A DNA stretch of 64,000 nucleotides. Source: Proruminimicrobium sp964487915. GTDB taxonomy: Bacteria > Elusimicrobiota > Endomicrobiia > Endomicrobiales > Endomicrobiaceae. This document shows positions 44,928 to 53,286 of the stretch, piece after piece; positions within the stretch are counted from its first letter, which is position 1; each line of letters opens with the position of its first letter. The stretch is from positions 618,295 to 682,294 of the forward strand of contig CAZASN010000001.1 of NCBI GenBank assembly GCA_964487915.1, written 5' to 3'. Below the pieces are notes generated by a model. It saw nothing but the letters and a program-made list of their open reading frames with translations. It was not told the DNA's origin and searched no databases. The position numbers and the translations under genes were made by a program.

Positions 44928-45592
44928 AAAATTTCAAAAATAAAATTTTTATACTGTTTTATTCTTTCTTTTCCGGAACAATTTGCTCTTACCGGCGGAT
45001 ATAGAAGTTTTATCGTTATTTTTCTTCCGTTTATAATTAAAGATTGGGTCCGGGGATTATAATTATAGTTTTTAAATTCAGGCAATTTAAGATTTTTTAT
45101 CAATGTATCGTAAGCAAGTCTGTATGTGCACAGTATTTTTGTAAGTCCGCATGCTTTTTTCAGAAAACGCAAAAGAATTTTTTCTTCAAGAATGTTTTTG
45201 AGAGGTATTAAATCGGCGTCGTTTGAACTGTCTTTATGTTTTCTGTCTATTTCCGTGAAAATATCAATAAAAGCCGTATTGTTTTTTAAGCAGAAATCTT
45301 TTTTTGCCGCTATATTATTTTCAAGGACGTTTTCCAGTTCGCGGCCGGAAAGTTTATCAAGTCCGTTCAATTTTAATTCGGTTCCTTTTATTGAGTCAAT
45401 TATATTCCAAAATTGATTGCGCGGACTTTGATAATAAAAAAATAATCCTTTTTTTGAACGTTTTATTTCTTTAGGCGGAGGAAAAGTTCCGATTATGAGA
45501 GTTCTTGCGTTTTGCGGCAGAAAACCGCCTTTTACCGCCGGAACTTCAGAGTTTTTTAAAATATAATCGCGGCACGGATGCGTTTCTTTCAT
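44924..45592 (-). CDS. Uracil-DNA glycosylase superfamily-like protein
   Basis: The 222-residue protein has features of the UDG/Mug fold: LIIGTFPPP near residue 32, then YYQSPRNQFWNII (water-activating region) and a late LYPPVRANC segment where the DNA-intercalation loop is expected. Typical family members excise uracil or mismatched bases, but this branch is poorly characterised, and nucleotide-binding without repair activity is possible. It is the last gene of a three-gene minus-strand operon. Confidence 0.6.
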   Translation of the reverse strand: MKETHPCRDYILKNSEVPAVKGGFLPQNARTLIIGTFPPPKEIKRSKKGLFFYYQSPRNQFWNIIDSIKGTELKLNGLDKLSGRELENVLENNIAAKKDFCLKNNTAFIDIFTEIDRKHKDSSNDADLIPLKNILEEKILLRFLKKACGLTKILCTYRLAYDTLIKNLKLPEFKNYNYNPRTQSLIINGRKITIKLLYPPVRANCSGKERIKQYKNFIFEIF

Positions 45593-45603
45593 TTTAAACG
45601 GCG

Positions 45604-46209
45604 CTATTTTTTTTCAAGCAGCGGGCTTACCGCTTTGAAAACTTTTTCGGCGACTATTTTATATCCGGCCGAATTGGGATGCAGATCATCGGCGAATAAA
45701 GTTCTGTCTGTCCATATCTCATTAAGAATTCCGCTTACTATCGGAGCGTTTTTATCATTTGAAATTTCAACAAGGATTCTGCGGAGTTCCGGAAGCTGGT
45801 TGTCTTCCGTGCATAATATTACCGCCGTCGCTCCGGAAGCCTGGATTTTATCAACGATTGATTCTATATTTTTTTTTGTTACTGCCGTAGGAATTTTTTT
45901 AAAAAAATCATTTGCGCCGAATTCAATAAGAACCATAAAAGGCTTAAATTGGAATATTTCGTCTATTCTGTCCAATCCCTGCTGAGACGTGTCCCCGTGT
46001 ACGCCGGCGTTTACGACCGTCAGATTTGTAAATTTTTGCAGAAAGTAAGGATAAGTTTCTCCGTTTGAAGCTCCTGTTCCGTGAGTCAAACTGTCGCCGA
46101 AGCATACTATGGTCTTTTCAAGTTTAGGCTGGATTGCGGCTTTTTGAGCGCATCCGGATACAATAAAAAAACAAACGGCTGCAGATAAAACAAAAAGTTT
46201 TTTTAACAT
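45604..46209 (-). CDS. GDSL/SGNH esterase lipoprotein
   Basis: The 201-residue protein has a lipoprotein signal with the lipobox Cys at 20 (VSGCAQ). The SGNH blocks are clear: FGDSLTHGTG (Ser nucleophile), GVHGDT, GANDFF and the DDLHPNSAGY Asp/His pair. It resembles TesA-type arylesterase/lysophospholipases and would act in the periplasm or on the outer membrane. It lies 11 bp downstream of the amidohydrolase gene and 11 bp upstream of the UDG-like gene. Confidence 0.9.
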   Translation of the reverse strand: MLKKLFVLSAAVCFFIVSGCAQKAAIQPKLEKTIVCFGDSLTHGTGASNGETYPYFLQKFTNLTVVNAGVHGDTSQQGLDRIDEIFQFKPFMVLIEFGANDFFKKIPTAVTKKNIESIVDKIQASGATAVILCTEDNQLPELRRILVEISNDKNAPIVSGILNEIWTDRTLFADDLHPNSAGYKIVAEKVFKAVSPLLEKK

Positions 46210-46220
46210 GGCATTAATCC

Positions 46221-47012
46221 TTATTTTAAATTTAACAATTTTATTATGTTTCCGCCGAATAATTTTATCTTTTTATCTTCTTCAATATCAAGAGATTTCA
46301 AAAAAGCTATCTCGTTTTTTTGATTGCCGACCGGGAAATCCGTTCCGAATATAATTTTATCAACAGGGTGTTTTGACATAAACATATCCAACTGTTGTTT
46401 TTTCATGTAAGATATTGACGAAGATGTGTCAAAATAAATATTTCTTCCTGCAAGTTTTTCAAGAACTTCATCCCATATTTTAAATCCGCCCATATGCGCT
46501 CCAATAAACGTCATTTCCGGGAATTTATCGGTTATTTTTATTATTTTATCGGGCGAAGCGTGTATTATGCCGGGAAGGCTCAGTTCTGTTCCACAGTGGA
46601 AAAGCACCGGAATATTTAATTTTTGTATTTGCTCGTATAGAGGAAATATTTTTTCGTCATCTATATAAAAGTCCTGAAATTCCGGCTGGAATTTTATTCC
46701 GAAAGCATGATCTTTTATCCTTTTTAATTCTTCTTTCCAATTGTCATAAAAAGGGTGAATCGACGCAAAAGGAATAAATCTTTTTTTGTCGGTTTTAAAA
46801 AGCCAGTTGTTTATGGATTTTACCTGGTCCGGTCTTGAAGCTACCGAAGCTATTACGCTTTTTGATATTTCATTTTCATCCATTATTTTAAGAAGGTTTT
46901 CCACGGTGGGAAAAACGCTAATAGGCATAGAAAACGATTTTTGCAGATATGCTCTTGCTTTTTCGGCTACTTTTTCGGGCCATACGTGAGTGTGAGAGTC
47001 TATTATAATCAT
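46221..47012 (-). CDS. Amidohydrolase-family metal-dependent hydrolase
   Basis: The 263-residue TIM-barrel protein begins with the HxH metal motif DSHTHVWPE, has a central FHCGTE and IGAHMGGF (strands 5 and 6), and ends with FGTDFPVG supplying the last Asp. This is the amidohydrolase_2 branch, which includes decarboxylases and lactonases; the substrate is unknown. Its ATG at 47012 lacks a Shine-Dalgarno sequence, and a TTTACA-N17-TATAAT promoter ends only 10 bp before it, so the message may be nearly leaderless. Confidence 0.85.
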   Translation of the reverse strand: MIIIDSHTHVWPEKVAEKARAYLQKSFSMPISVFPTVENLLKIMDENEISKSVIASVASRPDQVKSINNWLFKTDKKRFIPFASIHPFYDNWKEELKRIKDHAFGIKFQPEFQDFYIDDEKIFPLYEQIQKLNIPVLFHCGTELSLPGIIHASPDKIIKITDKFPEMTFIGAHMGGFKIWDEVLEKLAGRNIYFDTSSSISYMKKQQLDMFMSKHPVDKIIFGTDFPVGNQKNEIAFLKSLDIEEDKKIKLFGGNIIKLLNLK

Positions 47013-47022
47013 AATGGTTGCA

Positions 47023-47051
47023 ATTATATAACTATTGTCAAAAAATGTAAA
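47023..47051 (-). promoter_or_regulatory. Promoter of the amidohydrolase operon
   Basis: On the minus strand TTTACA (47051-47046) and TATAAT (47028-47023) are 17 bp apart. The predicted start lies about 3-5 nt before the ATG. It is interleaved, back to back, with the ruvC promoter region. Confidence 0.55.
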
Positions 47052-47057
47052 TGTCGT

Positions 47058-47086
47058 TTGATAAACAAATCAATATTATTTATAAT
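47058..47086 (+). promoter_or_regulatory. Promoter of ruvC
   Basis: TTGATA (47058-47063) and a perfect TATAAT (47081-47086) have a 17-bp spacer, 25 bp before the ruvC ATG. Confidence 0.7.
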
Positions 47087-47111
47087 CGTTTTAATTGAAA
47101 CGGGGGAAATT

Positions 47112-47597
47112 ATGATAGTTCTGGGAATAGATCCGGGTTTATCAATGGCCGGATGGGGCGTGGTTGAAAAAGGCAATACCGATAAAATAAAAATGCTTGA
47201 ATACGGATGCATAAAAACCGGTCCTGAGCAAAAACTTGCAGACAGATTAAAATATATTTACGATGAAATCCAGACGGTAATAAAAAAATATAATCCGGAA
47301 ATTGTCGCCATAGAAGAATTGTTTTTTCTTAAGAAGGCTAAAAGCGTCGCTTCGGTAGGACAGGCAAGAGGCGCCATTCTTATAGCGGTATGCAATAATA
47401 ACATTCCTGTTTTTGAATATAACCCGAGACACGTAAAAATAGCTTTAACCGGATACGGTTCGGCCGATAAACACCAGATGCAGCATATGGTAAAGGCGGT
47501 TTTAGGACTTAAGGATATTCCCAAACCTGACGATTCCGCGGATGCGCTTGCAATGGCTATATGCCATCTCAATACCAACAGGCTTTTTAAACCGTAA
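47112..47597 (+). CDS. ruvC: Holliday junction resolvase RuvC
   Basis: RuvC cuts Holliday junctions as a dimer, working with RuvAB. The start at 47112 gives a 161-residue protein beginning MIVLGIDPGLSMAGWG, the family start with the first catalytic Asp, behind a GGGGGA site; the longer upstream frame is spurious. The other acidic residues are in AIEELFF (near 69) and the DDSADALA segment near the end. ruvA and ruvB are not adjacent. Confidence 0.95.
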   Translation: MIVLGIDPGLSMAGWGVVEKGNTDKIKMLEYGCIKTGPEQKLADRLKYIYDEIQTVIKKYNPEIVAIEELFFLKKAKSVASVGQARGAILIAVCNNNIPVFEYNPRHVKIALTGYGSADKHQMQHMVKAVLGLKDIPKPDDSADALAMAICHLNTNRLFKP

Positions 47598-47611
47598 ATT
47601 TTTATTTTCGT

Positions 47612-47640
47612 TTGACAAAGAATTGTTATAAATATACAAT
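47612..47640 (+). promoter_or_regulatory. Promoter of the membrane pyrophosphatase gene
   Basis: TTGACA (47612-47617), a 17-bp spacer and TACAAT (47635-47640) give a strong promoter 75 bp upstream of the ATG. A strong AAAGGAG site precedes the start. Confidence 0.75.
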
Positions 47641-47714
47641 CTATGACAAAATTTGTTAAAAATTCAGAAAAGATAAAATAACCTGCAATCAGGTAGACTA
47701 AAGGAGAAAAAAGT

Positions 47715-50102
47715 ATGTTTTCTAAGTTGAGAAGTTTTATGTTTTCGTTAGTAATTACGGCTGCGGCTTCAGTATGCGCTTTTGCTTCAGAAGCTAATCT
47801 CGTAATTCCGGATTTGTCGTCTGTTTCTTTCTTGGGCGGTATTTCGGGACATTCGCTTTTGTTGTTCGGTTTGATCATCTGTATTTTCGGATTGGCTTTC
47901 GGTTTTACTCAGTTTAACGCGATTAAAAATCTGCCGGTACACAAATCAATGCTTAATGTTTCGGAACTCATTTATGAAACATGCAAAACATACCTTGTAA
48001 CACAGGGAAAGTTCATAATAATTCTTGAAATTCTTCTTGCCGCAATCATATTTATATATTTCTATTTCCTAAGCAATTTCACTCTTTTAAAAGTTTCCAT
48101 AATAATATTGTGCAGCGTTATCGGTATTTTGGGAAGCTACGCCGTAGCGTGGTTCGGAATGAGATTGAATACTTTCGCAAATTCCAGATCGGCGTTTGCA
48201 AGTTTAAAAGGCAAACCTTATCCGACTTTTGCAATACCGCTAAAATCGGGTATGTCAATCGGAATGCTTCTTATAAGCATAGAGCTTTTTATAATGCTTG
48301 TAATTCTTCTTTTTATACCGAGAGATTTCGCAGGTCCTTGTTTTATAGGTTTTGCTATAGGTGAATCGCTCGGCGCTTCTGTTTTGAGAATCGCAGGCGG
48401 CATCTTTACAAAAATAGCCGATATCGGTTCGGATTTGATGAAAATAGTTTTTAATATTAAGGAAGACGACGCAAGAAATCCCGGTGTTATAGCAGACTGT
48501 ACCGGCGATAATGCAGGAGATTCCGTAGGACCTACGGCAGACGGTTTTGAAACTTACGGAGTAACCGGCGTCGCTTTGATTACTTTTATAATGCTTGCGG
48601 TTCCGGAAGCTGAAAATCAGGTCAAGCTTCTTGTTTGGATTTTCGTAATGAGGCTCATAATGATTATAGCAAGCGGAGCGGCTTACTGGTTAAACGGTTC
48701 TATTGCTAAATCAAAATATGAAAATGCCGATAAAATGAATTTTGAAGAACCGCTCACTTCTTTGGTTTGGATTACTTCAATAATATCGGTAGTTTTAACG
48801 TTTATAACGTCTAATCTTATAATAGGCGATTTGGCAAACGGTTTGTGGTGGAAACTTTCAGTAGTTATTACATGCGGAACAATGGCAGGCGCAATAATAC
48901 CGGAAGTTGTTAAAATATTTACTTCCACAAAGAGCGCTTTTGTTAAAAACGTCGTTAATTCTTCTAAAAACGGCGGAGCATCGTTAAATATTCTTGCAGG
49001 TCTTACGTCGGGTAATTTCAGCGCATACTGGATGGGTCTTGTTATAATAATTCTTATGTCCATAGCTTACGGAGTAAGCACTCTCGGATTTACGGATTTT
49101 ATGATGCATCCGGCAGTTTTTGCATTCGGTCTTGTGGCGTTCGGATTTTTGGGAATGGGACCTGTAACTATAGCCGTTGACTCTTACGGTCCTGTTACCG
49201 ATAACGCGCAGTCTGTTTATGAACTTTCTCTTATTGAAAGTATACCCGGAGTAAAAGAAGAGATTAAAAAAGATTTCGGATTTGAGCCGAATTTTGACAA
49301 ATCAAAATTGACTCTTGAAGAAAACGACGGAGCAGGAAATACGTTCAAAGCCACTGCGAAACCTGTTTTGATAGGTACGGCGGTAGTCGGCGCGACAACG
49401 ATGATATTCTCAATTATATTTACTCTTATGGAAGTTAAGGGTGAAGACATTGTTCTTCAGGGGCTTTCTCTTCTCCATGCACCTTTCTTACTGGGACTTA
49501 TAGCAGGAGGAGCGGTTATATACTGGTTTACCGGCGCTTCAACCCATGCGGTTACCAGCGGCGCGTATAAAGCGGTTGAATTTATTAAAGCCAACATAAA
49601 ACTTGACGGCGATGCGGAAAAAGCTTCAACGGAAGACAGCAAAAAAGTCGTTGAAATATGCACGAAATACGCACAAAAAGGCATGTTCAATTTGTTCTTG
49701 GTCATATTCTTTTCAACGATAGCTTTTGCTTTCATTGAACCTTATTTCTTTATAGGTTATTTGATATCCATAGCGATATTCGGTTTGTTTCAGGCCATAT
49801 TTATGGCAAACGCCGGCGGAGCATGGGATAATGCAAAGAAACTTGTTGAAGTTGATATGAGAGAAAAAGGAACCGAACTTCATAAAGCGACAGTCGTAGG
49901 CGACACCGTAGGGGATCCTTTTAAAGATACATCGTCAGTTGCGTTAAATCCTATTATTAAATTTACGACATTGTTCGGGCTTTTAGCTCTTGAACTTGCA
50001 TTGGTTATTCCGGCAATAGTAAGCACTACTTTTGCAGTCGTATTTTTTGCCGTTTCAATAGTATTTGTAGTAAGGTCTTTTACAAGCATGCTTATAAAAT
50101 AA
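47715..50102 (+). CDS. hppA: Membrane-bound ion-translocating pyrophosphatase
   Basis: The 795-residue integral membrane protein hydrolyses pyrophosphate and pumps H+ or Na+. Key motifs are present: DDARNPGVIADCTGDNAGD with the DX3DX3D-type acidic cluster, GPTADGFETYG, and GDTVGDPFKDTSS near the C-terminus. At the position that separates subfamilies, the sequence reads GNTFKAT with Lys545, the residue expected for K+-independent enzymes. It starts with a signal-like helix and has about 16 membrane segments. In a fermenter it would recover biosynthetic PPi energy. It is a single-gene unit with its own promoter and terminator. Confidence 0.93.
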   Translation: MFSKLRSFMFSLVITAAASVCAFASEANLVIPDLSSVSFLGGISGHSLLLFGLIICIFGLAFGFTQFNAIKNLPVHKSMLNVSELIYETCKTYLVTQGKFIIILEILLAAIIFIYFYFLSNFTLLKVSIIILCSVIGILGSYAVAWFGMRLNTFANSRSAFASLKGKPYPTFAIPLKSGMSIGMLLISIELFIMLVILLFIPRDFAGPCFIGFAIGESLGASVLRIAGGIFTKIADIGSDLMKIVFNIKEDDARNPGVIADCTGDNAGDSVGPTADGFETYGVTGVALITFIMLAVPEAENQVKLLVWIFVMRLIMIIASGAAYWLNGSIAKSKYENADKMNFEEPLTSLVWITSIISVVLTFITSNLIIGDLANGLWWKLSVVITCGTMAGAIIPEVVKIFTSTKSAFVKNVVNSSKNGGASLNILAGLTSGNFSAYWMGLVIIILMSIAYGVSTLGFTDFMMHPAVFAFGLVAFGFLGMGPVTIAVDSYGPVTDNAQSVYELSLIESIPGVKEEIKKDFGFEPNFDKSKLTLEENDGAGNTFKATAKPVLIGTAVVGATTMIFSIIFTLMEVKGEDIVLQGLSLLHAPFLLGLIAGGAVIYWFTGASTHAVTSGAYKAVEFIKANIKLDGDAEKASTEDSKKVVEICTKYAQKGMFNLFLVIFFSTIAFAFIEPYFFIGYLISIAIFGLFQAIFMANAGGAWDNAKKLVEVDMREKGTELHKATVVGDTVGDPFKDTSSVALNPIIKFTTLFGLLALELALVIPAIVSTTFAVVFFAVSIVFVVRSFTSMLIK

Positions 50103-50119
50103 AAATAGTTATATTAAAA

Positions 50120-50158
50120 AACACAGGGGAGTGTTGAACGACAACCCCTGTGTTTTTT
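50120..50158 (+). terminator. Rho-independent terminator of hppA
   Basis: ACACAGGGG (50121-50129) and CCCCTGTGT (50145-50153) form a perfect 9-bp stem with a 15-nt loop, followed by a run of T. Confidence 0.92.
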
Positions 50159-50232
50159 TATTTTTCATATATGTGGCGAAAAAAATATTAAAGTGCTATA
50201 ATATTGACGAAAACGGCATAGAAGGAGTTTTT

Positions 50233-51396
50233 ATGAAGGCTTTCAGAATTGATAATTTTTTATTTCTTGTGCTGTTGGCATTATCGTTTTTTGCATGCAA
50301 TAATGCGGATTTTAACAAAGGCGTGCGTTACCAACAGGAAGGCGAGTACGACAAAGCGATCAGCAGTTATAATAAATCAATAAAAAAGAATCAAAGCGTA
50401 GCGTTATCTCAAAAAAATCTCGGTGATATTTATGTATTGAGAAATGACTGCCAGAAAGGATTTGAATGCTATGTTTCGGCTATAGAAGCAAATCCGGGGC
50501 TTGTGCTTGGCTATGTTTTAAAGTTTATTTCCGACAGTAATAATACCCTCAGACAGACGGCGATAGATTATTTGCCGAAAGTTAAAAATGAGGAAGCAAG
50601 AAAAAATATGATTACAAAACTTGCCGTGATGCTGAAATCGGATAAACTGCATGAAAAAATAGACGCGCTTGATTTGATTACTAATTTGGGATGCAAAAGC
50701 GAATCCGTTTTTGAAGATATAGTAAGTTTATTGAAAGACGAGAATCCGGTAGTAAGACAAAAAGCATTGTCGGTAATGCCTTTGCTTCAGGACTGCGTAG
50801 TAAAATACGATACCGTTAAAAAAATTGTAAACGTTGTTCAGACCGATAATAATGAACTTGTAAAAATCGCGGCAATAGACTCTCTGGGAAATCTTAATTT
50901 TAACGGAAGAACCGCTTTGCCCGCGCTTTTTGACATTGTTGAAGCCGATAATACTTTCAGCAGACAGGCGTCAAAAGCAATAGAAAATATAGGCAGAACT
51001 GACAGAGAAAACGTCAAAGAATTAAGAAAATATTTATCAAGCGGCAAAAACAGCGTTAAAATAAAAACTTTAAACATATTATCCAATATGAAACAGGATG
51101 CAAACGATATGGTTCCTTATATAATTCCAATGTTAAAAGACGGCAATTCTGAAATAAGAGAACTTGCAAGAACAACTTTAAGAAATATAGGAACGTCTTC
51201 CAAAGAATCAATACCTGATTTGGTGCTTTTATTGAAAAATCAGGAATATGAGATCAGACTTATGTCATTAACCGAACTTACTGATTTGGGAAAAGACGCG
51301 GTTTCGGCTTTACCGTCCATAGAAGCATTATTAAAAGATTCAAATGAAAACGTCAGAAAATACGCCGAATATGCGATATCTCAAATTAATAAGTAA
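50233..51396 (+). CDS. Lipoprotein with TPR and HEAT repeats
   Basis: The start at 50233 follows GAAGGAG and opens a lipoprotein signal with Cys22 (LALSFFACNN); the longer frame begins inside the hppA terminator and is wrong. The 387-residue product has two TPR units (about 28-95) and then six or more HEAT repeats (about 110-385; LVKIAAIDSLGNL, IRELARTTLRNIG, VRKYAEYAISQI). It is a periplasmic or outer-membrane-anchored scaffold. A TATAAT at 50197-50202 is the likely -10. A terminator follows, so it is a single-gene unit. Confidence 0.85.
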   Translation: MKAFRIDNFLFLVLLALSFFACNNADFNKGVRYQQEGEYDKAISSYNKSIKKNQSVALSQKNLGDIYVLRNDCQKGFECYVSAIEANPGLVLGYVLKFISDSNNTLRQTAIDYLPKVKNEEARKNMITKLAVMLKSDKLHEKIDALDLITNLGCKSESVFEDIVSLLKDENPVVRQKALSVMPLLQDCVVKYDTVKKIVNVVQTDNNELVKIAAIDSLGNLNFNGRTALPALFDIVEADNTFSRQASKAIENIGRTDRENVKELRKYLSSGKNSVKIKTLNILSNMKQDANDMVPYIIPMLKDGNSEIRELARTTLRNIGTSSKESIPDLVLLLKNQEYEIRLMSLTELTDLGKDAVSALPSIEALLKDSNENVRKYAEYAISQINK

Positions 51397-51415
51397 ACTA
51401 AGCGGGAATATACGG

Positions 51416-51450
51416 AAAGCTGTCATGCGGCGCTGACGGCTTTTTATATT
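51416..51450 (+). terminator. Rho-independent terminator before hypC
   Basis: AAAGCTGTCA (51416-51425) pairs with TGACGGCTTT (51434-51443), with one U-G wobble and an 8-nt loop, followed by a T-rich tract. It ends the HEAT-repeat gene 10-20 bp before hypC. Confidence 0.8.
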
Positions 51451-51460
51451 TTATAATAAA

Positions 51461-51676
51461 ATGTGCATAGCTAATATCTGTAAAATAAAAACAATTTTAA
51501 AAGACAATAAAGCCGGCGCGGATTTCTGCGGCGTTGAAGATATTATTGACATAAGGTTTATAGACGGCGCGTCAAAAGGCGATTATGTTCTCGTTCATGC
51601 CGGCTTTGCAATACAAAAAATAGAAAAAGAACAGGCTCTTGAAATGATTAAAACTGCTAAAGAGGCCGGATTTTAA
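51461..51676 (+). CDS. hypC: [NiFe] hydrogenase maturation chaperone HypC
   Basis: The 71-residue protein begins with Met-Cys (MCIANICKI), the essential N-terminal Cys of HypC, and has the strand DYVLVHAGFAIQKI with the conserved His. HypC carries the Fe(CN)2CO unit with HypD and delivers it to the large subunit. There is no Shine-Dalgarno sequence, and the ATG follows directly on an AT-rich TATAAT-like stretch. The usual Pro after the Ala is Asn, a small deviation. It starts a hyp operon. Confidence 0.88.
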   Translation: MCIANICKIKTILKDNKAGADFCGVEDIIDIRFIDGASKGDYVLVHAGFAIQKIEKEQALEMIKTAKEAGF

Positions 51677-51677
51677 T

Positions 51678-52244
51678 ATGGATAAAAAAATCTGCGTGTT
51701 TTGCGGCTCAGGCTGCGGGAATAAAAAAATATATTCCGAAATAACCGAAAAATTCGCCGGTGAAATAGTAAAAAATAACCTTACTCTCGTTTACGGCGGG
51801 GGAAATATAGGATTAATGGGCAAATTATCCGACGCGGTTTTAAAAAAAGGCGGACATGTAATAGGCGTTATCCCCGAATTTCTTTATAATTTAAATCTAG
51901 GCAATAAAAAAGCGAACGAATTAAAAATAGTAAAAAATATGCACGAAAGAAAAAAAACGATGTATGAATTGTCAGATTATTTCGTCGCTCTTCCCGGCGG
52001 AATAGGAACGCTTGAAGAACTTCTTGAAATTTTTACTTGGCAGCAGCTTTCTCTGCATTCAAAACCGTGCGCCGTCGCCAATATTGATGGATATTTTGAC
52101 GGGCTTTTGGATTTTCTTGACAAATCGGTTAATAACGGATTTATGAAACACGAACATCTTGATAATCTTATAATTGAAGACAATTATGATAAAATAATTC
52201 CAAAGCTCCGGTCTTGTAAAATAAAAAATGTCTCTAAAATTTAA
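51678..52244 (+). CDS. LOG-family nucleotide phosphoribohydrolase
   Basis: The 188-residue Rossmann-fold protein has the LOG signatures YGGGNIGLMG (near 35), a paired Arg/Lys HERKKTM and PGGIGTLEE near 104. LOG proteins release the base from nucleoside 5'-monophosphates; the bacterial role is often nucleotide recycling. It lies 1 bp after hypC and overlaps hypD by 17 bp, so it is expressed with hydrogenase maturation genes for no obvious biochemical reason. Confidence 0.92.
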   Translation: MDKKICVFCGSGCGNKKIYSEITEKFAGEIVKNNLTLVYGGGNIGLMGKLSDAVLKKGGHVIGVIPEFLYNLNLGNKKANELKIVKNMHERKKTMYELSDYFVALPGGIGTLEELLEIFTWQQLSLHSKPCAVANIDGYFDGLLDFLDKSVNNGFMKHEHLDNLIIEDNYDKIIPKLRSCKIKNVSKI

Positions 52245-53286
52245 AATGAACGCCAAAATTCAAAAAACCGCTAAATTTATGGAAGTATGCGGAACTCATA
52301 CTTTTGCCATATCAAAATTCGGCTTAAAAAATTTTTACGCCGGCAAAATTGATTTTTTGTCCGGCCCCGGTTGTCCGGTATGCGTTACCGACGGAGACGA
52401 TATTGATTATATAGCCGGCCTTGCTAAAAATGAAGACAATATAATAGTTTCATTCGGCGACATGCTCAGAGTTCCGTCGGGCGACAAAAACGTTTCGCTT
52501 GAAAAACTTAAAAAAAACAACGTTAAAACGGTATATTCCGCGGTTGACGTTTTAAATATAGCCGAAAAAAATCCCGGTAAAAACGTTATTTTTCTTGCGG
52601 CCGGTTTTGAAACGACCGCTCCTCTTGCCGCGGGGCTTATTATTGACGCCTATAAAAGAAAAATCAAAAATTTCTATGTATTTTCGGTTTTGAAAAAAAT
52701 AATTCCGGCTTTAAATTCGCTTTTGGAACAAAAAAAAATTAACGCCGACGGTTTTATACTGCCCGGACATGTATGCACGGTAACGGGATATAAATCTTTT
52801 GAATTTATATCCGAAAATTATAAAATCCCTTGCGTTGTCGCCGGTTTTGATTTTGCCGGTTTAAAAAACGCGGTTGATATTTTATACGGACTTTACCGCG
52901 AGAAAAAAACTGAACTTGTGAATTGTTACGCAGCAGTGACCGCGGAAGGGAACGTAAAAGCCTTAAAAACAATTTCTGAAGTTTTTGAAGAAGAAGACGT
53001 CAAATGGAGAGGTCTCGGCAATATAACAAAAAGCGGTTTGAAATTAAATAAAAAATATGAGAGATTTGACGTGCTGCGCAAATTTGTCCGTAAAAGCCCC
53101 TTAAAACCTTCTAAAAAAACCGCAAAATGCATATGCGGTAAATTATTTACCGGCAGATATAAACCGGTTGATTGTCCGAGTTTTGCAAAAGAATGCACGC
53201 CTCTTACTCCGGTGGGACCGTGTATGGTTTCAGGAGAGGGAGTCTGCGCGAGTTATTATAAATACGGAGACAGAAATGAAAAATAA
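52228..53286 (+). CDS. hypD: [NiFe] hydrogenase maturation protein HypD
   Basis: HypD is a [4Fe-4S] protein on which, with HypC, the Fe(CN)2CO group is assembled. The 352-residue protein shows the family motifs MEVCGTHT (near 18), GPGCPVCVT (near 47), FAAGFETTAP-type FLAAGFETTAP (near 128), and the C-terminal cluster region with Cys in CICGKL, DCPSF, KECTPLTPVGPCMVS and GVCASYY. It overlaps the LOG gene upstream and hypE downstream (11 bp). Confidence 0.95.
   Translation: MSLKFKMNAKIQKTAKFMEVCGTHTFAISKFGLKNFYAGKIDFLSGPGCPVCVTDGDDIDYIAGLAKNEDNIIVSFGDMLRVPSGDKNVSLEKLKKNNVKTVYSAVDVLNIAEKNPGKNVIFLAAGFETTAPLAAGLIIDAYKRKIKNFYVFSVLKKIIPALNSLLEQKKINADGFILPGHVCTVTGYKSFEFISENYKIPCVVAGFDFAGLKNAVDILYGLYREKKTELVNCYAAVTAEGNVKALKTISEVFEEEDVKWRGLGNITKSGLKLNKKYERFDVLRKFVRKSPLKPSKKTAKCICGKLFTGRYKPVDCPSFAKECTPLTPVGPCMVSGEGVCASYYKYGDRNEK

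Noticed and set aside
50131..50232. N-terminal extension of the HEAT-repeat lipoprotein
   Set aside because: The extension starts inside the hppA terminator; the ATG at 50233 has a ribosome site and a lipoprotein signal.
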